Source: a virus. From it: DNA of 64,000 nucleotides. Positions 14,742 to 22,900 of this stretch are shown piece by piece. Location of the stretch: IMG/VR virus record IMGVR_UViG_3300034198_024692, positions 1 to 64,000 of that record. One strand, written 5' to 3'. Both the position numbers and the translations under genes were made by a program. Each line of letters starts with the position of its first letter. Position 1 is the stretch's first letter. The notes below the pieces were generated by a model. That model did no database searches. It saw nothing but the letters and a program-made list of their open reading frames with translations, and was not told where the DNA came from.

Positions 14742-15878
14742 TTAGAATACTGAGCCGCTTCCAATACCGCTTACAAAGACACCATGATCAAGATCGTTGG
14801 GTCCACCGATTTGAGTAGAGAAAACAAGATCAACAGTCTTATTAGAACCAATGCTTGAGCTGAATGATTCACTATCAAGCTTAGCTCCTTTAATGTTATA
14901 AATCATAGCATTAGTAGCTCCTGAAGTTCCTGGCTTTTTGATAGTTAATGTTAAATCAGTTGTAATGTTCGAATCAAGAACTGCTGCTAAGTTTTCAGCA
15001 GTGATTTCATTAACAATTGCATTAACTGTTAAAGTTGAGCTTACTGGGAAATCAACTGTTCTAGCAAATGGGAATCTAGTTCCAAGACGCTGCAATGGAC
15101 TGCGTGAAAGAGGAATTGACAAGCTTGCGCTTTGAATGTGAATGCCGTCTGCATTGTTTGCTAAATCCGCAATAACACCAGATCCAGCGCCAGTAATATT
15201 TCCAAATGTAAGAGTTACATCACCAGGTCTAAGAGCGCTAATTCCGCCATTTCCAAGATTGCTAGCTCCAGATGGAAGAGCAATGCCAGTTGAAGCATAA
15301 GATGCGCCATCAGTAGGATTGATTGCTGGATTAATACCTGAAATTCCAGATCCAGTTGTTAACGTTACTCCAGTAGCTACAATGTTAGCAGCTTCAATCG
15401 TTACAGAAACAGTTGGCAAGCTTCCAACAGCTAAATCAAGAGTATAATCAGACAAGAATCCATTACCGATGCCAATAACTGACTTAGTGTTTGCGATTGT
15501 TGTGTTGCTATTATGATCATTTCCTTCTGCTGTGGTAACAATGAAGAAGTTCTTGCCGCTGGTAGCAGTCATGTGACCAGAAGGGAAGTTTCCAGTAGTG
15601 CCTCCAGCTCCAGTTTGTACATAGAATCCTAAAGCTCTTTCGTTTGTACCGTCAGTTAAATAGTAAGAAAAGTCAAGATTAACAGTTGGTGGATCAAGAA
15701 CAACAGAATCAATACGAGCTAATTCACCGTATTGGTTAATATCTTGACGACTAATTGAAAAGTTATAATTAGCGCTTTGAACGCGATCAAGCTGTCTATG
15801 CTTTCCAGTAGCAGTGGAAAGAATGTCTTCACTAACATATAAAGCTTCTGATTGGTAAATTACTCGGTTACGTGCCAT
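14742..15878 (-). CDS. Major tail tube protein
   Basis: A 378-residue beta-rich protein, the last gene of the minus-strand neck/tail operon and the best candidate for the tail tube subunit. It begins MARNRVIYQSEALYVSEDI, then shows a YNFSISRQDINQYGELARI strand pair and VNLDFSYYLTDG, with long Gly/Ser/Thr-rich loops in the middle (about 170-240) that may be an inserted Ig-like domain. The final strands (DSESFSSSIGSNKTVDLVFS) recur in similar form in three other proteins in the window. Codon bias toward frequent codons fits high expression. A terminator follows directly. A TGTAAACAAAATAAAG stretch upstream could be a weak promoter copy. Confidence 0.75.
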   Translation of the reverse strand: MARNRVIYQSEALYVSEDILSTATGKHRQLDRVQSANYNFSISRQDINQYGELARIDSVVLDPPTVNLDFSYYLTDGTNERALGFYVQTGAGGTTGNFPSGHMTATSGKNFFIVTTAEGNDHNSNTTIANTKSVIGIGNGFLSDYTLDLAVGSLPTVSVTIEAANIVATGVTLTTGSGISGINPAINPTDGASYASTGIALPSGASNLGNGGISALRPGDVTLTFGNITGAGSGVIADLANNADGIHIQSASLSIPLSRSPLQRLGTRFPFARTVDFPVSSTLTVNAIVNEITAENLAAVLDSNITTDLTLTIKKPGTSGATNAMIYNIKGAKLDSESFSSSIGSNKTVDLVFSTQIGGPNDLDHGVFVSGIGSGSVF

Positions 15879-15932
15879 AATTTTTTATCTTTATTTTGTT
15901 TACATTTTCAAATACTAAACGTGAAATTATTT

Positions 15933-16781
15933 TTATTCTCTAGGCATTCTTTGTTGATGTATTTCGAAATCAATGAAGCCAATATACAAATCATTTGCTA
16001 AAGATTTTCGAGCTTTATCTGTCAACTTTGAAGTATCAACTTCTTCAATAAAAAAGAATTGATTTCCTGCATATTGAGTTTTTAAATTTTCGTAAGAAAA
16101 GTTCCCATTTTTAATATCTCCATACTCAGTAATTGGATTGCCAGAATATGGAATATTAGGAATAACTTCATTGTAAGAATCAGCAAAAATAGAAAGAACT
16201 CCATCTAATTGATAAGGATTTTCAGCAAGCACAACAGCTTTCATTGAGATCTTAGTAGTATCTTCGCCGCCGAAAGCAAAAGGATCATTCCTCATTGATT
16301 GGCTCGAAATGAATATAGCTGGAACTACTTGATCATATGGTTCTACATATGTATTTGGCGCAGAATAAACTCTTGGATTAGAATTGTACTTTTTATCTAC
16401 GAGCAGATCATCTTCTCCATCATTTGTGAAGTATATGTTAAAGTCTTTTACCGCAAAAGATCCAGTAACTGATGCAGCGTTAGATACTCCACTAATTAAA
16501 GCTCGTCCATTTTCAAAATCCAAAAGAAGACTATTACTTCTTGGTTGAAAAACTCCGTTTACATAAACACCAGAAGGAACAACAGCTCCATTGATTGAAG
16601 AGTCAGTAACCCACTGTTTATAAGCACTGCCAAAAGCTTTATATCTATCATCTAATCTATCGTCAGAATACCTGTGAAATACACCCGTTTGATTGCTGAA
16701 TGCTTGACCTTTTTTTAGCAAAAAGTTGTCAAACCAAAGCATGAATGATGTTGTTGCTCTGTGTTGAAATTGTTCAATCAT
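15933..16781 (-). CDS. Tail terminator-like / neck protein
   Basis: A 282-residue protein between the HK97-gp10-like protein and the tail tube gene, where tail terminator (tail-end capping) proteins usually lie. It starts MIEQFQHRATTSFMLWFDNFLLKKGQAFSN in two helical parts, then is beta-rich with a central TGSFAVKDFNIYFTNDGEDDLLV section and a C-terminal strand region (LYIGFIDFEIHQQRM). No catalytic motif is visible. The role is inferred from gene order; it is longer than classic tail terminators, so an additional domain is likely. It overlaps the upstream gp10-like gene by four bases. Confidence 0.5.
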   Translation of the reverse strand: MIEQFQHRATTSFMLWFDNFLLKKGQAFSNQTGVFHRYSDDRLDDRYKAFGSAYKQWVTDSSINGAVVPSGVYVNGVFQPRSNSLLLDFENGRALISGVSNAASVTGSFAVKDFNIYFTNDGEDDLLVDKKYNSNPRVYSAPNTYVEPYDQVVPAIFISSQSMRNDPFAFGGEDTTKISMKAVVLAENPYQLDGVLSIFADSYNEVIPNIPYSGNPITEYGDIKNGNFSYENLKTQYAGNQFFFIEEVDTSKLTDKARKSLANDLYIGFIDFEIHQQRMPRE

Positions 16782-17377
16782 GATAATTTTATTTTTATTT
16801 GTTCGTAATTAATTTTAGAGAAAAGTGCTCTGTACTTATTTATTAAAGCTGATATGTATGGAACGTTTTTAAAGCGACCGCTTCTCATTTTTGATTCAAC
16901 TTGAATACCAGCGTTAGAGTTGCCTTTTCCGTAAGAATTAAGATAAAATCCTAATCCAGAAATTCCAGATTCTATTCCTTTGGCCCAACTTCTTCCATTG
17001 GCCCAAGGCATAGGAGTTTGAGCAAATATTTCGCGGGCAGACGGAATAAAAATGTTAGCAGTTGTAATGTTTTTAGAAGTTCTATTAAATGATACGTTTG
17101 TTTTTTCCAGCATTTCAATTATAGGAATAATTGGTGCATCGCCAGAATCAAACCCAATAAAAGAAAATAAATTACCATAACCGCCTAAAGTATTAGATGT
17201 GTTTTGGGCATTGTAGCCATTCATAATTTCTTCAGTTATGGGATGATTCATAAATTCTTCAATCATTTGTTTTTTTATATCATTGACGATATCTCGCAAA
17301 TCATCTTCTACTTGAGATCTTAGAATCTTACCAGCTTGAGAATTAATACTGTCTAATACTTGCTTTGGTATTTTCAT
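16778..17377 (-). CDS. Tail completion protein (HK97 gp10-like)
   Basis: A 199-residue protein with the look of HK97 gp10-type neck proteins: an N-terminal amphipathic helix (DSINSQAGKILRSQVEDDLRDIVNDIKKQMIEEF), a middle beta region, and a C-terminal segment MRSGRFKNVPYISALINKY near the end. Many gp10-like proteins have a similar basic C-terminus. It would help join the tail to the head. One base overlaps the head-closure stop codon upstream and four bases overlap the tail terminator-like gene downstream, so the three are translationally coupled. Confidence 0.6.
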   Translation of the reverse strand: MKIPKQVLDSINSQAGKILRSQVEDDLRDIVNDIKKQMIEEFMNHPITEEIMNGYNAQNTSNTLGGYGNLFSFIGFDSGDAPIIPIIEMLEKTNVSFNRTSKNITTANIFIPSAREIFAQTPMPWANGRSWAKGIESGISGLGFYLNSYGKGNSNAGIQVESKMRSGRFKNVPYISALINKYRALFSKINYEQIKIKLS

Positions 17378-17835
17378 TATTCATCTAATGGAGTTAAAAA
17401 GAATTCGTAGTATTGATTTTCAAAAAGACCCATTGGAATTCCGTCGCTTTTGATTGAAAAGGTTTTTCCATCAAACTCAACCTTTCTTGCTTCTTTTATA
17501 AAAAGATAACCAGCTGGATCTACAACAATCTTAACAGATCCTTGTGGCATTATTATCTTGTTCTGAGATCCTTTATTGGAGCTTGAGTCTGACAAGAATT
17601 CTTCGTCCATCTTTATGTAGTAGATTCTCGCCATGAATTTGGAAGACACTGTTTGATTTGTAGTGTTGCTATAAGCTCCAGCATTTCCATAAATAGAATT
17701 ATATTGAGCAGAACTTGAGATAGTTACTTGTTTAGAATTTTTATAAACAGTAATCTCTCGTGAGAATGTATCGTGCAAATTTGCAAAAGCGGATGTTACT
17801 TTTAATTGATTTGCGATATTTATTAAACTTGGCAT
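17377..17835 (-). CDS. Head closure protein
   Basis: A 152-residue, mainly beta protein, first gene of the minus-strand neck operon. SREITVYKNSKQVTISSS, KFMARIYYIKMDEEFL and GSVKIVVDPAGYLFIKEARKVEFDG form the strand pattern expected of head-closure (gp16/FII-like) adaptors, which often carry a five-stranded barrel. The final strand ends YYEFFLTPLDE, as is common in this class. Identification rests on size, fold pattern and gene order; there is no diagnostic motif. Its ATG is 9 bases from a minus-strand GTGTAA motif. Confidence 0.6.
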   Translation of the reverse strand: MPSLINIANQLKVTSAFANLHDTFSREITVYKNSKQVTISSSAQYNSIYGNAGAYSNTTNQTVSSKFMARIYYIKMDEEFLSDSSSNKGSQNKIIMPQGSVKIVVDPAGYLFIKEARKVEFDGKTFSIKSDGIPMGLFENQYYEFFLTPLDE

Positions 17836-17836
17836 A

Positions 17837-17849
17837 TTGAATTTTACAC
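17837..17849 (-). promoter_or_regulatory. GTGTAA-type promoter for minus-strand neck operon
   Basis: On the minus strand GTGTAAAATTCAA precedes the ATG at 17835. It shows that the motif follows gene orientation, which supports a promoter rather than a chance repeat. Confidence 0.6.
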
Positions 17850-17880
17850 TTTTTTATCTATTATAAATTAAGGCATAAGG

Positions 17881-18174
17881 ATGAATGGTCAATTTTTTTT
17901 AGAAAAACGGTATAAACAGTCAGTAACGTCTATATTTAAAGACATGTTAAAGATTGTTGAAGATATGAAGGCGGATCATGATTATCATTATGATAAGCTT
18001 TATGATAATATTCCACAAGAATATCATTCTATCATAAATACTGCAAATCACTTTGACGAAAAGAAGTTTGCATGGATAAGAAAAAAAATACTTGACTGTG
18101 GCAACGATTCTTTAAGAGATTTCTCATCTGAAATGGAAAATTATACAGTAAGCTTTATATTTAAAAATAACTAA
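17881..18174 (+). CDS. Small hypothetical helical protein
   Basis: A 97-residue charged helical protein of unknown family (SIFKDMLKIVEDMKADHDYHYDKLYDNI, then FAWIRKKILDCGNDSLRDFSSEM). It is preceded by an AAGG purine stretch just before its ATG and begins a plus-strand operon that runs through the tail chaperones into the tape measure. It ends one base before the next start codon. A tail-assembly accessory role is suggested only by position. Confidence 0.6.
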   Translation: MNGQFFLEKRYKQSVTSIFKDMLKIVEDMKADHDYHYDKLYDNIPQEYHSIINTANHFDEKKFAWIRKKILDCGNDSLRDFSSEMENYTVSFIFKNN

Positions 18175-18175
18175 A

Positions 18176-18937
18176 ATGGAAAACAAAATCAAAGAGCTAT
18201 ATAGCTTCAGTGTTGATAAGGAAATCGAAAAGGAAGAAGTAACAACAAAGATTGACAAGAAGACCAAAGAAGAAATCACGGTCAAAAAGAAGATCAAAAC
18301 TTCAGTTCCAGTTACGATTAAATTGAAGAGACCTTCTCGTAGAGAATTAGAAGAAGCTGAACTTGAGTTTAGTGTTGAAATGAGTAAGTGTGTCAAAAAG
18401 GGCATCCTGACAAAAGCTATGTTGGCTAAAAAGTATAGTGATACAGGAGGCTTAATGAGCGAAGATGATGCTAAGTCTTTGGTAGATTCTTACAAAAAGG
18501 TTTTTGATATTCAAAATGAGTATTCAAGATTAGAGATTATTCAAAACAAGACTGACAAGCAAAAGGCGCGAGTTGAAGAAATTACAACTGAACTCGCAAA
18601 TGTTCGTCGCCAAATTGTAGAATTTGAATCTAATTATCAATCACTCTTTGATCATACCGCAGATGTTAAAGCTCAAAATAGACTTATTCTTTGGTATGTT
18701 ATTATGTTGACTTACATTCAAGAGGAAGGGGAAGAATCTCCATCTTCATATTTTGGCAGTGGGGATTTTGAAGATCGTCTTGAAGAATATTATCGTAGAG
18801 AAGAATCTGAAGATCCGTTGTATTTCTTGATTACTAAGAAGGCTGCGACAATTCTAGCTTTCTGGTTCTTTAATCAAGCTTCTGACAAAGATTCATTTGA
18901 TTCTTTGATGACAAGATTAGAAAGTAACGAACTGTGA
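18176..18937 (+). CDS. Tail assembly chaperone-like protein 1
   Basis: A 253-residue protein in the position of tail assembly chaperones, directly upstream of the tape measure. Its N-terminus (IKELYSFSVDKEIEKEE...VPVTIKLKRPSRRELEEAELEF) resembles a domain that binds tail peptides in related phages. A middle coiled-coil (about 100-160) and an acidic C-terminal domain follow. A KKGILTKAMLAKKY...GGLMSEDDAK segment is matched in the next gene (KKGIPTEKQML...DGLWSEEDD), so the two look like paralogues sharing one module. They overlap by four bases (GTGA), so re-initiation rather than frameshifting seems to link them. Confidence 0.6.
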   Translation: MENKIKELYSFSVDKEIEKEEVTTKIDKKTKEEITVKKKIKTSVPVTIKLKRPSRRELEEAELEFSVEMSKCVKKGILTKAMLAKKYSDTGGLMSEDDAKSLVDSYKKVFDIQNEYSRLEIIQNKTDKQKARVEEITTELANVRRQIVEFESNYQSLFDHTADVKAQNRLILWYVIMLTYIQEEGEESPSSYFGSGDFEDRLEEYYRREESEDPLYFLITKKAATILAFWFFNQASDKDSFDSLMTRLESNEL

Positions 18938-19911
18938 GCGAAGAAGAATATATCGCTATCGTAGGAGAGATATTTGATGGATATACAGAGTTTGATTACA
19001 AAGGTCAACCTGTTTATCTAAAGCATTTTTCTATTCGCGATCAAAGATATATTCATAAGTACTACGAAAAATACAAAAACATAGCCATCAAAAAAGGCAT
19101 ACCAACTGAAAAGCAAATGCTTGATCAGTTGGTTGCCGATGGTTTATGGTCGGAGGAAGACGATAGAAAAATAGCTGAATTAGAAAGTGAGGTTTCTAAT
19201 CTTAAACAGACAAAATCTAATTTAGTTCTTCCTTCTCAAAAAGAGAAAACTCAAGAATCGATTGACGAAAGATCAAAAGATCTTCACATCCTTAAAGTAA
19301 AAAGAAAAGAGGTTGTGGGTAAAACTGCTGAAGATTATGGATCTTCAAGATCTAATGAGGAATTTATTCGCTATATTATATACAAAGATCCTTCTTTAAA
19401 AGAACATTTATTTACAGAAGAAAGTTTTGCAGAAATAAATGATTACGATATTGGTTATTTGATAAAGCAGCATCAAATGTGCAGCAACAGATTAAACGAA
19501 GATCATATTCAACACGCAGTCTTGAGAGATTTCTTCAATATGTATTTATCTCAAACTGAAAACCTTTTTTCTTTCTATGGAAAGCCCATCATTCAACTTT
19601 CCGTTTATCAATTGAAACTTGCTTTATACGCTAGAATATTCTTCAACATCTTCCAATATAACGAAGACATACCAGATAGTATAAAAAAGAATCCATCTGA
19701 TGTATTAAGATTCTCAGAATCCAAGCGTAATTCTGGAAAGGTTGCTGAAAAATTCAAAAATTCTGATAATGGAGCGACTGCTGTTTTCGGAGCAACAAAA
19801 GAAGATTTATCGTTTGTTGATCCAAGTGCTAAAAAAATTAGTCTTTCAGAAGAGCTTAGTAAAAATGGAGGCAGTATGAATATGGAAGATTTGATGAAAT
19901 TAATGGGATGA
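18934..19911 (+). CDS. Tail assembly chaperone-like protein 2
   Basis: A 325-residue protein starting at GTG inside the previous gene's stop codon. An N-terminal beta segment (GYTEFDYKGQPVYLKHFSIRDQRYIHKYY) is followed by the KKGIPTEKQMLDQLVADGLWSEEDD module shared with chaperone 1, a coiled coil (ELESEVSNLKQTK...), and a helical C-terminus (residues 175-250, including a DIGYLIKQHQMC segment). The last 40 residues are low complexity with a final SMNMEDLMKLMG. It replaces the usual frameshift-made long chaperone as a separate coupled gene. Partner: presumably the tape measure protein encoded next. Confidence 0.58.
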   Translation: MSEEEYIAIVGEIFDGYTEFDYKGQPVYLKHFSIRDQRYIHKYYEKYKNIAIKKGIPTEKQMLDQLVADGLWSEEDDRKIAELESEVSNLKQTKSNLVLPSQKEKTQESIDERSKDLHILKVKRKEVVGKTAEDYGSSRSNEEFIRYIIYKDPSLKEHLFTEESFAEINDYDIGYLIKQHQMCSNRLNEDHIQHAVLRDFFNMYLSQTENLFSFYGKPIIQLSVYQLKLALYARIFFNIFQYNEDIPDSIKKNPSDVLRFSESKRNSGKVAEKFKNSDNGATAVFGATKEDLSFVDPSAKKISLSEELSKNGGSMNMEDLMKLMG

Positions 19912-19924
19912 AAAACGCTTTTTT

Positions 19925-19935
19925 GTGTAAATAGT
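19925..19935 (+). promoter_or_regulatory. GTGTAA-type promoter before tape measure
   Basis: GTGTAAATAGT lies upstream of a good Shine-Dalgarno (AAGGAGTAAGG) and the ATG at 19957. It is one of the few copies with a separate ribosome-binding site between motif and start. Confidence 0.55.
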
Positions 19936-19956
19936 GAAAAGGAGTAAGGACTATTT

Positions 19957-22900
19957 ATGCCAGCGTCAGTTCAGATACCAGTAACACAAACAGGGTTAGA
20001 AGCAAGCATTCAAGCAGCATTGAAAAATGCGGGCAAGGGCGCTCAAATTAATTTGGGAACGAATTCCCGTCAAATTAATGCATTAGCTCAACCTCTTGGC
20101 CGCATTACTGGACAAGCTGACGAATTCACTAAGTCGATGGAAGCGGCAAATGCTCGCGTATTTGCGTTCGGAGCTTCTGTTGGTATTATTAATAGTGTAT
20201 CTAGCGCTTTTAGTTCTTTGGTTAAGAACACTATTGCAGTTGAAAAGTCTTTAACAGAAATCAATTCTGTCTTCCAAAAAAGTTCTTCTGAATTAGACAA
20301 ATTCGGAAACTCTTTATTCAACGTAGCTAAAAATACAGGTCAATCATTTGATGCTGTTGCAAAAGGCGCTCTTGAATTAGCTAGACAAGGTTTAAGTACT
20401 GAAGAGTCTCTTAAAAGAATTAATGATGCTCTTATTCTAACTCGCCTTTCTGGATTGGATGCAGAAAGATCTGTTTCTGGTTTAACTGCGGCAGTTAATG
20501 CTTTTAAAAGCACAGGCATTACAACATCTGAAGTTTTAAACAAATTAGTTACTGTTTCTCAAAAATATTCAGTTTCTGAAAAGGATTTGATTGAAGGTCT
20601 TAAGAGATCGTCATCTGTTGCGAAACAGGCTGGAGTTTCTTTTGATGAGTTGGTTGGTATTATTACGGCAGTTCAAGAAAAGACATCAGTTGGTGGAGCA
20701 GTTATTGGTAACTCGTTTAAAACGATCTTCACAAGATTGCAAAGAACAGATACATTAGAAGCTTTACAACAGCTTGGAGTTTCTGTCACAGATGTTCAAG
20801 GCAAGATACTGCCAGCTACAAAACTTCTCGAAAACTTAGCGGCAACAATTAAAAGTCTTAATCAAGTACAGCTCGCAGAGATTACTGAAAAAGTTGGTGG
20901 CGGATTCCAGATTGATAAATTATTAGCAACTTTAGAGGATTTGAGCAGTCAATCTTCAGTAGCTTTTAAAGCTACCGAAGTATCTTTGAAAAGCACCAAT
21001 CAAGCTTATGAAAAGAATGCGGCTCTAAATGTTACATTAGCTGCTTTAATCAATAAGACATCTTTAAGTGCAGAACAGCTTGGAGCTACATTGGGAAAAA
21101 TTGGCATCACTGACAGTGCTAAAAGTTTACTTGGATTCTTTAATGGCCTTCTAGAAAGTATCCAAAAAATTCTTGGCGAAGAAAGTGCGTTGGGAGATGT
21201 TTTCAGAGGTTTAGCTAAAGGTATTGGAAATCTTGTTACAGGTCCAGGCTTAGCTTTATTTGCAGCTATTATCTTAAAGCTTTCAAAAGATCTTGCGCAA
21301 TTTGGTTTTGCAAGCTTAAAAGGTTTCTTTGGAATTGGTAAAGCAGCAAAAGAGATTCAAAATGTTGAACAGTCTATTGCTTCAGCTCTTTCTAAGAATA
21401 TCAATCTTCAGCGTCAACTTTTTGCATTAGAAGGAAATCGCACGGCTCAGATCAAAGTCATGTCTGACGCTATTGTAATGCAAGAAGCAGCAATGAGAAG
21501 AATGGCTTCTACAGCAAGCTCGCTAGCAGCTCCTCTTTATCAACAAGGAGTAAGAAGCTCTGGAGAAGGCTTAAGAGTTCCTAAAGCGGCTGGCGGATAC
21601 ATGCCTGCTGTATCGCAAGAATCATCCGACATTAAAAAAGGTGTTGGTGGTGCAAAAGCTGGAGATCGTCCAGTTGTTATTCCTAATTTTAATTTTGGTC
21701 AAGGCAAAAAAGGATCTATTGTAGCTCATACTGGAGAATATGCGGTTCCTAATTTTGGAGGAAGTGGCGGAACAGCTATCTTTAACAGAGACATGGTTCG
21801 CTCTATGGGCTTGCCATCTGGAGCTAAGAAGATCACTGCATCTGGCGGATTGATTCCAAATTTTGCAAAAGTTTCTGAAATAGTAAAATATTTTAGTACG
21901 ACTCTTGTGCCAAAAATTAATATATCTCAATCTTCAGATGGAAGATTATCAAAAGACGATAATGTTAACTTGATTGGAAATGGATATCAAAAATTGTACG
22001 TCCCTAGAAATAAAGGAGAATCAACTAATGATTATGAGAAAAGAATCGCTAAGCAGTATGGATATACTACTGGAGGAATGTTCGGAAAGGAAAATTCAGC
22101 AGTGGACGGCTTCAAAGGTCCAACTTCTCTTTTAGAGGTTAAAAGTGGGTCTTGGGACGATAGTGATGTAAAATTAAAATTTTTAAGAGCGAATATAGAA
22201 AATTATGGTCGTAATTTACCTTTAGATGTTTGGACAAAAAATAAAGATAATATCAAAGTAAATGGTTTGCTAGTTCATTCTGATGAATCAGATAGAGGAA
22301 ATTTTTCAAAAGCAAAAACGTTAAAACAAGATTTAATCAATACTGATAAATATAGATCGAATAAATATGGAAGACCTAGAAAAATTGATGATTTTGGGAA
22401 ATATATAAAAAATCTTTCTTTTGGATTTATACCAAACTTTGCTGATTTAGCAGACACTATTAGACAATATTATCCAGATTTAGAAAGCTACAGAAAAGAA
22501 CCAGGTGGAAAAAAATTCGTTTTCCCTAATGGCCTAGAAACTTACCAATCAAATATTGATAACGTTCTTAAAAGAAATCCATCTATTGCTACACAAAGAA
22601 AACAAACAGAAGATAAGGTAAGACAGCAGAAACTTAAAGAAGGCGCTCTCGATTTCAAAATTGACGCAAATACTTTAGGAGGAATCGCTTTAGTCACTCC
22701 GAGGAATGGAGATGCTTCTGGATATGTTTCGGCAAAACTAAAAGGTTCTGATTTTAAAAAAAATAAGCCGCGAGGTATTTTAGATGATGATCAAATCATT
22801 TTAAGCAATATTCAACAAACTGGAGTTCCTACTAAAAAGAATTTCGAACAAATATCTTCAGAAATCAATAAACTTTTTGCTGGTCCAATCGTGACGCTCG

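Noticed and set aside
14742-15878. Tail sheath protein (contractile tail)
   Set aside because: The protein is too short and beta-rich for a sheath, and no baseplate wedge or sheath-like gene was found, so a long non-contractile tail is favoured.
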